From Acidobacteria bacterium Mor1 (lineage in GTDB: Bacteria > Acidobacteriota > Polarisedimenticolia > Polarisedimenticolales > Polarisedimenticolaceae), in the NCBI GenBank assembly GCA_001664505.1, contig CP011806.1, positions 5,606,590-5,670,589 of the forward strand: a stretch of 64,000 nt of DNA. Direction: 5' to 3'. The notes under the pieces were generated by a model, which was not told the origin of the DNA, did not search any database, and saw only the letters and a list, made by a program, of their open reading frames with translations. Both the position numbers and the translations under genes were made by a program. How positions within the stretch are numbered: position 1 is the stretch's first letter; every line of letters begins with the position of its first letter. Below, piece by piece: positions 35,185 to 43,279 of the stretch.

Positions 35185-36029
35185 CGACCGCCGCCGCCGC
35201 CGCCGCCGCCGTTGCTCTGGGGGCGAAGCTCAAACATGATGTCGGTGGTGATCATCGCGGGGTTTAGGAGTTCCATCCGGAAGCGCGTGATCGGGACGTA
35301 GGTCACATTGCCGTTCGAATCGGTCACCGGCATATCCTCGACGGTCAGCCCGGAAGTGTCGAGGGTGACGTTGTAGCCCGCCGTAATCAGGTCCCTCTCG
35401 ATCAGGGGGAGCATGTTGGTACCGGCGATGGTTTGAACCTTGATCTCTTGCTCGGCACCGGAGTTTGACCGGAATGCGACGATCACGTCATCGCCGGTAG
35501 CGTCCGGAACCTCTGCGAAGTGAGGGATCGACACGTACAGCCGTGTGGGGTCCTGGAACTCGTGCACCGTGATCTCGATGATGTCCAGGTCGGGGTCCGA
35601 CTCGGAAACGTTGATGCCCGGAATGATCTGAGGCCCAAAGAACGTGTCGTTGTACTGGACCCGGAAGTTGATCGGGGTCGCCGCACTGTTGTCGCCGTTC
35701 TGGAAGAACGTAAAGGCGGAGTTTTGTGGCAGCAGGAACTCGGCTTCCAGGCAGTCGAGCAGTTCATCGACTGCTGACGGAATCGAGCCCGGGTTGCCGT
35801 TGCTCACCGAGTAATCGCAGTCGACGAACGGGTTGACCGACAACCGCACCCGCGAATTTTGGTTGTTGGGCGGGGCGGGTGTGCCGCCACTGCTCGAGTC
35901 CGCCATGCCGACCGACGCGGACCGCGGCGGGATGCTGCTCAGGTCGTCAGGCACGGAGATGGACGCGCCGGCGGGGAGAAAACAAACGATTGTGAGCGTT
36001 AGGGCTACGCAGAACTTAAAATTCTTCAC
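35181..36029 (-). CDS. Unknown secreted protein with poly-glycine C-terminus
   Basis: I do not recognise a family. The 282-residue product has a signal peptide (FCVALTLTIVCFLPAGAS), a low-complexity Ser/Gly/Pro stretch (35-60) and a mostly beta domain with two cysteines (VDCDYS, LLDCLEAE). It ends in eight glycines and Arg, coded by a GCC-type trinucleotide run (about 35186-35211). GGAGGA is 5 nt before the ATG. The gene is divergent from the CHAT gene, and a candidate site for the locus sigma factor faces it, so it is probably a secreted part of the same system. Confidence 0.75.
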   Translation of the reverse strand: MKNFKFCVALTLTIVCFLPAGASISVPDDLSSIPPRSASVGMADSSSGGTPAPPNNQNSRVRLSVNPFVDCDYSVSNGNPGSIPSAVDELLDCLEAEFLLPQNSAFTFFQNGDNSAATPINFRVQYNDTFFGPQIIPGINVSESDPDLDIIEITVHEFQDPTRLYVSIPHFAEVPDATGDDVIVAFRSNSGAEQEIKVQTIAGTNMLPLIERDLITAGYNVTLDTSGLTVEDMPVTDSNGNVTYVPITRFRMELLNPAMITTDIMFELRPQSNGGGGGGGGR

Positions 36030-36045
36030 GATTCCTCCGTGGGGT

Positions 36046-36073
36046 GTGAACCCGGATATTTCTACGACGACTA
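36046..36073 (+). promoter_or_regulatory. Predicted ECF promoter of the TPR-CHAT gene (site 2)
   Basis: GTGAACCCGG (36046-36055), a 12-bp spacer and CGACTA (36068-36073): the same 16 fixed bases and spacing as site 1, while the spacer sequence differs completely. The -10-like part ends 18 bp before ATG 36092. Confidence 0.7.
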
Positions 36074-36075
36074 TC

Positions 36076-36103
36076 CTGTCGGGGGAAGGGAATGCCGGTT
36101 CAA
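36076..36103 (-). promoter_or_regulatory. Predicted ECF promoter of the secreted-protein gene (site 3)
   Basis: On the minus strand TTGAACC, 15 bp, then CGACAG: the same 28-bp frame as the other sites with a weaker ending. It is face to face with site 2 and overlaps the CHAT start, so the two promoters would compete. The -10-like part ends 46 bp before ATG 36029. Confidence 0.5.
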
Positions 36104-39100
36104 ATTCAGATGAAAAAAAGCGGTGGAAATCGAAATTTGAGAAAAACGCTAGTAATTATCCTCGTCGTGCTGGCAGCCGGCTGCTCGTCCCGGGACGATG
36201 CCGACGCCCGATCCGCCGAGCAAAACTCCGCTCTGAGAGCGATTGAATCGGAGCTGTTCGAATCGGACCGGACTACTGGCGAAGTCTGCCAACAGATGTC
36301 CGAGGTGGATCCGATTCACCCGATCCTCCTGCAGTTCGCCTTCAAGCGGCACTACTTCTCGGGCGGGTTCGAGGAGTTCGCCGAGTCCCTTTCGCGGTGC
36401 GTTGAGGATCCGTCACCGCTGTTTGATCTCGTGCAAGGTGTCGGGGCTCTAGATCGAAACGACCTAACGCGGGCCGAAGAACTCTTCGAACGCGCCCGAC
36501 AGGGATACAACGAGGCGGGGCATCCTGCTGGAGTCGGAACGGCACACTACAACCTCGCCACGGTATGCAGCTGGACCGACCGCCCCGACGAAGCTCAAGA
36601 ACACTTGGGGCACGCTGCGGAGTACCAGCATCGCGTCGGGGACGTCGCCAACGAGGCCGACGCACGGCTGCGCCGGGCCGACATCCTGTTCAGCCTGGGC
36701 CGACCTCGGGCCGCCCTGGACGAGCGGCAGGCTGTCGTGGCGCTAACCGAGGACCGCGACGTGGGTCTGTGGTGTGAAACCCGCATCGAGGTGGCTGACG
36801 GGAACAACCTGCTTGGCGACTACGAGACAGCTCACGCAGGTTTTCTTGACTTGGTCCAGGCTTGCGGTTCGACGCTCCTTCCCGAACGAGTTCTGTACGC
36901 GGAAATGATGGCGATCGATACGGCCATCAAGTTGGGGGCGCTGAGCCAAGCGAAGAGCATGATCGAGGAATGGCTCGAGCGGGCAACCCTCGAGAAGAGT
37001 CACGTTGGCCAAAGTGCCGCTCTCCAGCTTCGAGGCGAATACGGGCTCGCAACGGGTGCACCGCTACAGGCGTACGAGGACTTCCGGCAGGCCGAGGAGG
37101 CGCTCGACCCCGTGGACCCCCGCCGCCCGGCGCTAAAGGCGAGGGGTGGGCTAGCGATGCTTCGAGCTGGACAGCTCGCTGAAGCTCGGCGGGTCATCGA
37201 ATCGGCGTTGTCCTCCAACGTGCAGCCAGAAGAGATCTGGGTCGCCCATGCTCACAACGATCTGGCCGTGATCGCACGCAACGTCGGCGAGATCGCAGAG
37301 GCGGTGCTGCACCAGTCCAAGGCGCTTTCTGCCTACGAGGCCGCGGGCGATCTGCGGGGCGTGGCCAATAGCCAGCTGAACCTATCCGTGTCCTACTACG
37401 CTCTCGGCGCGTTCGACAAGTCGCTGGCCTCTTCCGAGCGTGCCGTCGAGATGAGTGCAGAGCTGCGGGACCCTACATTCGTCGGCAAAGCGCATGTCGC
37501 CCGCGCAGCGTCGATGTCGGGGCTTGGGCAATGGCGGCTTGCGGTGAAGGACTACCGGACAGCTCTCGAGTCGCTCGTTGACCCGTCGGAAGACCGGGTG
37601 CGTGTTCTGGCGAGCTTGGCTGCCGCCCTGGCTCGAGTCGACGCGCTGGAGGACGCTCAAGACGTGGCGAGGAAAGCGACGGAGCTGGCGGCCGATATCG
37701 GCGAGCCCGAGCACCTGGCGTTCGCCCGGAACGTCGCAGGGCGAGTCGCGAGCGCCCGTGGCGATTTGAATGCAGCGCTGGGGCACCACCGGAAGGCTCT
37801 TGAAGTGGCGTCGCGAGCCCGGTTGGTAGAACACATGGCGGCGGCGCGATGGTGGATGGGAGACCTGCACCGCGAAAGCAACTCAGCGGTGCAGGCCGGC
37901 CGTGAGTACGCGACCGCCCTCGACCTCCTGGAGTTGCAGCGAGGTCACATGGGAGGGCCTGAACTGCGGCGGGCGTTTCATGCCGAAAACCTGGAACTCT
38001 ACGAGAACGCGATTCAGGTTGAGCTGGCTGGTACAGCAGCCGATTCAAGGGTCTTCGAATTGATCGAGATGTCCCGTTCGCGCAGCCTCAAAGAGCTGCT
38101 GGAGGAATCGCGGCTTTCGTTGCGGGCTCGTCTCACGGAGCAACAGCAAGCCGACGAACGGGCGCTGGTCGCCGCACTGACAGAGGCTCATCGCGCGGTA
38201 CGTACCGTCGACGAGGGGCAGCGCTCGAGCGCGGTGGCGGCTCTTGAGAAGGCGCAAGCCAGCCTCGCGACTTTTCGCCTGGACCTCCGCGTCAGCAACC
38301 CGGACTACGCTGCCGTGGAGTACCCGGTAGCTGCGGATCTCGCAGAGGTACAGCGTTTGCTGGGTCCGGACGAACTCTTGCTCGAGTTTTTCGTCGGAGA
38401 GTCGCAGGCCTGGCGCATGGACATCACGCGTCAAGAGGTTTCGCTGCACGAGCTGCCGATACCGTCTCGTATTGAGCAAGAGGTGCTTTCCATCGCCAAG
38501 GTGCTCCAGGCTCCAGCGTTGGGTGGGGTCCCGGGGCACGGGGCCGGCCGACTGGCCGCGAGCATTCTTCCTGACTCAATTCCTGAGGGAATCACCAGGT
38601 TGCTCGTCGTTCCGGACGGGGCCTTGCATCGACTCCCTTTCGAAGTCATCCGGGGAGCGGATGGCTTCCTCGTGGAGAAGTATGAGATCGTCGCGCTGCC
38701 GTCGGCGACCACGTTGGTGGACCGTCGTGTGAAACCCGTTCGGAGGGCAACATCCGGTTGGATTGGCCTGGGCGCACCCGCTTCAGAGGGCGCCGATTCA
38801 GAGTTTCCGCCCTTGCGCTACGCCGGTCCGTCACTCGAGTCGATCGCCGGGTTGTTTACTACGAGCCGCGAGGTGGTCATGGAGCAACAGCTCGTTCGAG
38901 AGAGCTTCGAAGCCCAGCCGATGGCGAGTTTCCGGTACATTCACTTCGCAACCCACGCCTCTATCGATAGCGAGAACCCTTCGGCTTCGGGGCTCCTGTT
39001 CTCGGATGGTCTCGTGCGGCTTGATGAGGTGCTGCAACTCGACCTCAACGCCGAGTTGGTGACTCTGTCGGCGTGCGAGTCGGCCACGGGAGAGCTGGTC

Positions 39101-39391
39101 CGTGGAGAGGGGTTCATCGGTCTCACCCGCGCCTTCCTCTACGCAGGGTCCGACGCGGTGCTCGCCAGCCTGTGGAACGTCAACGACAAATCGACTGCCG
39201 ATTTCATGGTGCGCTTCTATTCCCATATCCGGGACGGCATGTCGGTGCCGGCTGCTCTGCGCCGAACCAAGATCGAGTTCATCCGATCCGACCTCCCCGC
39301 TCATCGGGATCCCTACCGCTGGGCACCCTTCGTCTTGATCGGCCACCCCTCTGTCGGCGAAACTGAACCCGTAGCTCGGCGAAACGACTAG
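36092..39391 (+). CDS. TPR-CHAT caspase-like protease, predicted lipoprotein
   Basis: The 1099-residue product has lipobox LAAG-Cys31 followed by Ser, so it is likely anchored to the outer membrane. Residues about 90-640 are tetratricopeptide-like helices (for example GVGTAHYNLATVCSWTDRPDEAQEHL, RGVANSQLNLSVSYYALGAFDKSL). The C-terminal CHAT domain (about 760-1090) carries the caspase-type dyad His955 (HFATHA) and Cys995 (LSACES), and ends ALRRTKIEFI...PYRWAPFVLIGHP. CHAT proteases cleave specific partner proteins; the partner here is unknown, the anti-sigma being the obvious candidate. ATG 36110 is an alternative start. The 3' end carries the promoter element of the anti-sigma gene. Confidence 0.92.
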   Translation: MPVQIQMKKSGGNRNLRKTLVIILVVLAAGCSSRDDADARSAEQNSALRAIESELFESDRTTGEVCQQMSEVDPIHPILLQFAFKRHYFSGGFEEFAESLSRCVEDPSPLFDLVQGVGALDRNDLTRAEELFERARQGYNEAGHPAGVGTAHYNLATVCSWTDRPDEAQEHLGHAAEYQHRVGDVANEADARLRRADILFSLGRPRAALDERQAVVALTEDRDVGLWCETRIEVADGNNLLGDYETAHAGFLDLVQACGSTLLPERVLYAEMMAIDTAIKLGALSQAKSMIEEWLERATLEKSHVGQSAALQLRGEYGLATGAPLQAYEDFRQAEEALDPVDPRRPALKARGGLAMLRAGQLAEARRVIESALSSNVQPEEIWVAHAHNDLAVIARNVGEIAEAVLHQSKALSAYEAAGDLRGVANSQLNLSVSYYALGAFDKSLASSERAVEMSAELRDPTFVGKAHVARAASMSGLGQWRLAVKDYRTALESLVDPSEDRVRVLASLAAALARVDALEDAQDVARKATELAADIGEPEHLAFARNVAGRVASARGDLNAALGHHRKALEVASRARLVEHMAAARWWMGDLHRESNSAVQAGREYATALDLLELQRGHMGGPELRRAFHAENLELYENAIQVELAGTAADSRVFELIEMSRSRSLKELLEESRLSLRARLTEQQQADERALVAALTEAHRAVRTVDEGQRSSAVAALEKAQASLATFRLDLRVSNPDYAAVEYPVAADLAEVQRLLGPDELLLEFFVGESQAWRMDITRQEVSLHELPIPSRIEQEVLSIAKVLQAPALGGVPGHGAGRLAASILPDSIPEGITRLLVVPDGALHRLPFEVIRGADGFLVEKYEIVALPSATTLVDRRVKPVRRATSGWIGLGAPASEGADSEFPPLRYAGPSLESIAGLFTTSREVVMEQQLVRESFEAQPMASFRYIHFATHASIDSENPSASGLLFSDGLVRLDEVLQLDLNAELVTLSACESATGELVRGEGFIGLTRAFLYAGSDAVLASLWNVNDKSTADFMVRFYSHIRDGMSVPAALRRTKIEFIRSDLPAHRDPYRWAPFVLIGHPSVGETEPVARRND
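39363..39390 (+). promoter_or_regulatory. Predicted ECF promoter of the anti-sigma gene, inside the CHAT coding end (site 4)
   Basis: CTGAACCCG (39363-39371), then spacer, then CGACTA (39385-39390): the same 28-bp layout as sites 1 and 2. It lies over the last codons of the CHAT gene, so the coding sequence also serves as a promoter. It ends 18 bp before ATG 39409. Confidence 0.62.
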
Positions 39392-39408
39392 ATGGTGTGG
39401 AGACCAAA

Positions 39409-40242
39409 ATGACGCGCGACGGGAGGATTCACGCCCTACTCCCCTGGTTCCTCAACGGAACCCTCCCAGAGCCGGAAAACCAGGCTTTTGCCGACCATCT
39501 GTCGGCCTGTGAGGGGTGCCAAAAAGAGATGAAAGTCGTCCGCAAGCTGCAACGGCAGATGGAGAAGCACGGCGAGGCTTTCGTCGAGGATCATCCGTCG
39601 GCGGAAGAGATCGTCGCAGCGTCGAGAGGGGAGCTTTCCGGTGAGCATGCCGAGCGGGTGTCCCGGCATCTCGCGCTCTGTCGAACCTGTGCGCTCGAGG
39701 ACAAGTGGGCCAGGGGAAAGGCAGTAGCAGGGCGTGAGGCCGGAGGCACGGTTGCCGAGTTCACGCGCAAGGCTCCGGCTGCCTCGCCGGCGACCGTGCG
39801 CATGGGAGCTCCGTGGTGGTTGGTCGCCGCAGCCCTGGTCGCCGGTGTCGTGTTTACCTTCTTGTTGAAACCGGTCTCGGAGTCGCAGAAACCCGACCTG
39901 GGCCTGAATATTTCAGTCCTCGTGGGGACCGAACTCTCCGACGATCCCTCCGACGCACTCGTGCCTGATATGGACGCCGGGGTGGTGCAGCTGTTGTTGT
40001 CGATCGATGCGGCCCCCTCGGACTATCCGCTCACCGTTGAGGTCGAATCGGACTCCGGGGATGTCTACCGCTTCGAGCGATCGATCGGCGGTATCGAGCA
40101 ACTGATCCAGGGGCAGTTCGTCCTGGTACCGGCTCCGCTCGAGGTCTGCTCGCCGGGTGGAAGCTGCACGGTTCGTGCGAGAACTGCCGGCGGCTCGGTT
40201 GCCGTCGAGCGGGCTTTCCGGGTCGCCCCCGCCTCAGACTAA
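39409..40242 (+). CDS. Membrane anti-sigma factor with two zinc-finger (HxxxCxxC) motifs
   Basis: The 277-residue product starts at ATG 39409; an in-frame GTG at 39397 is less likely because TGGAG fits ATG 39409 better. The N-terminus, IHALLPWFLNGTLPEPE, is typical of zf-HC2 anti-sigmas. His30-Cys34-Cys37 and His87-Cys91-Cys94 are two zinc sites. One membrane helix (about 135-153, PWWLVAAALVAGVVFTFLL) leads to an outside domain of about 120 residues with a cysteine pair (VCSPGGSC). It should hold the ECF sigma factor at the membrane. The outside domain is exposed to the CHAT lipoprotein, which could cleave it (inference). Confidence 0.85.
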   Translation: MTRDGRIHALLPWFLNGTLPEPENQAFADHLSACEGCQKEMKVVRKLQRQMEKHGEAFVEDHPSAEEIVAASRGELSGEHAERVSRHLALCRTCALEDKWARGKAVAGREAGGTVAEFTRKAPAASPATVRMGAPWWLVAAALVAGVVFTFLLKPVSESQKPDLGLNISVLVGTELSDDPSDALVPDMDAGVVQLLLSIDAAPSDYPLTVEVESDSGDVYRFERSIGGIEQLIQGQFVLVPAPLEVCSPGGSCTVRARTAGGSVAVERAFRVAPASD

Positions 40243-40330
40243 CCCTCTCCCGTTGATCCGGTGGGCTCGCCGCCGGCAGTCGAGTTCAGACCTTCCTCAT
40301 GCCTGGGCGCATGAAATGCGTTATTTTGTG

Positions 40331-40381
40331 CAATATTATGCGCAAAATGAGTCGAATGTCGACTATTGTCGCATAATATTG
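40331..40381. promoter_or_regulatory. Large dyad operator upstream of argR (putative ARG boxes)
   Basis: CAATATTATGCG (40331-40342) and CGCATAATATTG (40370-40381) are perfect 12-bp arms. Inside, AGTCGA-ATG-TCGACT (40350-40364) is a second perfect dyad on almost the same centre. The region is far more AT-rich than its surroundings and ends 25 bp before argR. Autoregulation by ArgR is the likely use; the sequence differs from the E. coli ARG box. Confidence 0.6.
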
Positions 40382-40406
40382 GCGAGACTATGCAGTGGAG
40401 GGTACT

Positions 40407-40868
40407 GTGGCTGCCGAGAAAGGACGACCGCTCCGACTCCAGCAGATCAGGGATCTCGTTCGTGAACGGGACCTCAAGAACCAGCAGGAGCTGAGGGCGG
40501 CATTGGCCGAGATGGACATCGTCGTCAACCAATCGACCCTGAGCCGTGATCTGGCAGAGCTCGCGATTCGCAAGATTGACGGGCGCTACCGCATCGCGGA
40601 TCCGCGGGAACGGCCGGAGCCCTCGCGGGCGATGGCCGACGCGGTCAAGGGTTGGCTGGCCTGCGGGCCCAACCTGATCGTGGTGCGTACCGCCATCGGT
40701 CAGGCCCAGGCTCTGGGGGTTGCCATCGATCAGGCGGACGATCCGTCGATCGCCGGCACCCTGGCCGGGGACGACACGCTGTTCCTCGCGACCACGTCCG
40801 GTCAGCAACAGTTGATTGCAATGCGCCGCCTGGAGCGGTGGTTCGGAGTGAAAGATGGCAAAGCCTAG
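40407..40868 (+). CDS. argR: Arginine repressor ArgR
   Basis: The 153-residue product starts at GTG 40407 with GGAGGG 4 nt upstream; an in-frame GTG at 40395 lacks a site. The N-terminal winged helix has the ArgR motif NQSTLSRDLAEL, and the C-terminal arginine-binding/oligomerisation domain has GTLAGDDTLFLAT. It represses arginine genes when arginine binds. The start of argG lies 14 bp inside its end, so regulator and target are cotranscribed, with the dyad operator upstream giving feedback control. Confidence 0.93.
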   Translation: MAAEKGRPLRLQQIRDLVRERDLKNQQELRAALAEMDIVVNQSTLSRDLAELAIRKIDGRYRIADPRERPEPSRAMADAVKGWLACGPNLIVVRTAIGQAQALGVAIDQADDPSIAGTLAGDDTLFLATTSGQQQLIAMRRLERWFGVKDGKA

Positions 40869-42105
40869 TTGTGTGCTCGCGTTTTCCGGCGGTCTCGATA
40901 CCTCGGCCATCGTGCCCTGGTTGCTCGACCGTGGGTACGAGGTTCATGCGCTGGCGGTCGACGTCGGCCAGCACGAGGACTGGGATGCGGTCGAGCGCCG
41001 TGCCATCGAACTGGGCGCGGCCTCGTTCACGGTGCGTCACGTGAGCGCCGAGATGGCCAGGCGCATGTTGCCGCTGGCCATCGGCCTCGGCGCGACCTAC
41101 GAGGGCAGCTACCGGCTGGGTACCGCCCTGGCGCGGCCGATCATCGCGCTGGAGCAGGTCAAGCTGGCCCGGGCCCTGGGTTGCAGCGCCGTGGCTCACG
41201 GCGCCACCGGCAAGGGCAACGACCAGATCCGCTTCGAGTTCGCCTATCGTTCGTTGGCTCCGGAGCTCGAGGTCATCGCCCCCTGGAAGATCTGGGATTT
41301 CCAGGGGCGGCAGGATCTCGTCGACTATCTGCAGGCCAAGGGCTTCCCCTTCGAGTTCGAGGTCAACAAGACCTACAGCCTCGACGAGAACCTGTGGCAC
41401 CTGAGCGTCGAGGGCGGTCCGCTGGAAGATCCCGCCTCGCCGCTGCCCCTGGGCGATGTGCTCGGCCACGTGGTCGATCAGTTCGTCGGCGAGCCATTGG
41501 AGTCGCCGGCGCCCCAGCAGCTCACCCTGACCTTCGAGCAGGGCGTTCCGACGGCGATCGACGGAGTACCGCTGGAACTCGAGGCGCTGGTCAAGCGGCT
41601 CAACGGTTGGTATCGCCACGCCGGTTGGGCCTACGACCTGGTGTTGGAGAATCGGTTCACCGGCGTGAAGTCCCGGGGGATCTACATCAACCCGGCGGCC
41701 AAGCTGCTGCACACCGCCATCGATGCCCTGGCGCGGAACTGCCTGAACAAGCCGACCTTTGAACTGCACGCTGAACTGGGCAAACGCTACGCCGACTTGC
41801 TTTACAAAGGGGAGTACTTCTCCCAGCAACGGCAGGTGATCGAGGCCGCCGGTATGGCGGCGATGCAGCCGCTGAGCGGCAAGGTCACGGTGCAGGTCGA
41901 TCCGGCGCTGTTCGTCGCCGCGGTGGACGCCGAGACGCCGCTCTTCCGCCAGGAGGTCGCGACCTTCGAGGCCAGTGATTTCTCCCATGCCGATGCCGCC
42001 GGCTTCATCGAGCTGAGTTGGTTGGGCAACGTGGGTGGAGCCCCTTCCGAGGAACTCGAGGAAGAGACGCTCGCCGGGTCGGACCATGGGCTCGCTACTC
42101 AATGA
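40855..42105 (+). CDS. argG: Argininosuccinate synthase
   Basis: The 416-residue cytoplasmic enzyme joins citrulline and aspartate with ATP in arginine synthesis. AFSGGLDTSAI near the N-terminus is the ATP-binding PP-loop. ATYEGSYRLGTALARP and HGATGKGNDQIRFE are conserved substrate-binding segments. Length is normal. It overlaps argR by 14 bp and proB by 20 bp. No argH, argF, argB or argC is in the window. Confidence 0.95.
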   Translation: MAKPSCVLAFSGGLDTSAIVPWLLDRGYEVHALAVDVGQHEDWDAVERRAIELGAASFTVRHVSAEMARRMLPLAIGLGATYEGSYRLGTALARPIIALEQVKLARALGCSAVAHGATGKGNDQIRFEFAYRSLAPELEVIAPWKIWDFQGRQDLVDYLQAKGFPFEFEVNKTYSLDENLWHLSVEGGPLEDPASPLPLGDVLGHVVDQFVGEPLESPAPQQLTLTFEQGVPTAIDGVPLELEALVKRLNGWYRHAGWAYDLVLENRFTGVKSRGIYINPAAKLLHTAIDALARNCLNKPTFELHAELGKRYADLLYKGEYFSQQRQVIEAAGMAAMQPLSGKVTVQVDPALFVAAVDAETPLFRQEVATFEASDFSHADAAGFIELSWLGNVGGAPSEELEEETLAGSDHGLATQ

Positions 42106-43279
42106 GGCGGGCCTCGCCGCAGGCCGGGCCGCTGCCGTGTCCGCCCATGTCTCGGGGGTGTCCCTAGGCACCGTTCGCCGTGCCGTGGTCAAGGTCGGTA
42201 GCGCCGTTCTGACGGAAGGGGGCTCTCTTTCATGGGATGCCCTGGCACGGCTGGTGCGGCAAACCGCATCCCTGCGCCTGCGGGGCGTGGAGACCCTGCT
42301 CGTGGTCTCCGGCGCCGTCGCGGCGGGGTACCGGGGGCTAGGTCTCGACGAACCGCCGAGGGAAGTGGTCGACCGCCAGGCGGCAGCTTCGATCGGCCAA
42401 CCCAAGCTGCTGGCCATGCTTTCCGGCCTCTTCTCCGCCCAGGGGCTCGAGATCGCCCAGCTGCTGCTCTCGGCTGAGGACATCGAGGATCGCCGCCGGT
42501 TCTTGAGCGCGAGGCACACCGTCCAGCGTCTGCTGGCCCAGGGTGTGGTGCCGGTGATCAACGAGAACGACGCGGTCTCCGACGACGAGATCAAGGTCGG
42601 GGACAACGACCACCTGGCGGCGCTTGTGGCCCAGCTATCCAGCGCCGATCTGCTGGTGATGCTCTCGACCGTCGACGGCGTGCGGCGGGACGGTGGTGAG
42701 GGACCTCGATTCGCCAGCATCTCCGCCGGCGAGAACGTCGATGAACACCTGGGCGAGAACCGTTCCAGCACGGGGGTGGGTGGGATGCAGGCCAAGGTCG
42801 CCGCGGCGCGGCTGGCCAGCCGCCACGGCACCCCGGCGTTGATCGCCCGGGGGGATGTCGCCGATGTGCTGGAGCTCGCCCTTCGGGGCGCCGATGTCGG
42901 CACCTGGTTCCCGCCGGCGGAACATGGGCTGACCGCCCGCAAGCGCTGGATCGCCGTGCGCTCCCGCTCCCGCGGGGCGCTGATCGTCGATGCCGGCGCG
43001 GCCCGGGCGCTTCGCGACCGGGGTGCCAGCCTGCTGGCCAGGGGCATCGTCGCCGTGGAAGGGGAGTTCACCCGGGGAGCGCGGGTGGAGATTCGCGATG
43101 CCGAGGGCGCCTGTTTCGCCGTCGGACTGGCCAGCTACGACGCCCGGGAAATCGAACGGGTCGCCGGGGCCTCCGCCGAGGCGTTCCACGATCTGCTCGG
43201 GTACCGCTATGTCGATGAGATCGTCCACCGGGACGATCTGGTTCTCCTGAGCGAGGCTCAGGTCAGGGAGCTGTCATGA
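42086..43279 (+). CDS. proB: Glutamate 5-kinase
   Basis: The 397-residue product phosphorylates glutamate, the first step of proline synthesis. An amino-acid kinase domain (VVKVGSAVLTEGG, VVSGAVAAGYRGLG, PVINENDAVSDDEIKVGDNDHLAALVA, GVGGMQAKVAAA) is followed by a C-terminal PUA domain (GALIVDAGAARALRDRGASLLARGIVAVEGEF). ATG 42086 overlaps the end of argG; GTG codons about 15-25 residues on are alternatives, as most ProB proteins are nearer 370 residues. It is coupled to proA by a 4-bp overlap. Confidence 0.94.
   Translation: MGSLLNEAGLAAGRAAAVSAHVSGVSLGTVRRAVVKVGSAVLTEGGSLSWDALARLVRQTASLRLRGVETLLVVSGAVAAGYRGLGLDEPPREVVDRQAAASIGQPKLLAMLSGLFSAQGLEIAQLLLSAEDIEDRRRFLSARHTVQRLLAQGVVPVINENDAVSDDEIKVGDNDHLAALVAQLSSADLLVMLSTVDGVRRDGGEGPRFASISAGENVDEHLGENRSSTGVGGMQAKVAAARLASRHGTPALIARGDVADVLELALRGADVGTWFPPAEHGLTARKRWIAVRSRSRGALIVDAGAARALRDRGASLLARGIVAVEGEFTRGARVEIRDAEGACFAVGLASYDAREIERVAGASAEAFHDLLGYRYVDEIVHRDDLVLLSEAQVRELS

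Noticed and set aside
34440-40250. CRISPR or toxin-antitoxin features near the CHAT gene
   Set aside because: No direct-repeat array, Cas gene or paired small toxin gene is visible; the similarity to type III-E is limited to the protease and sigma classes.
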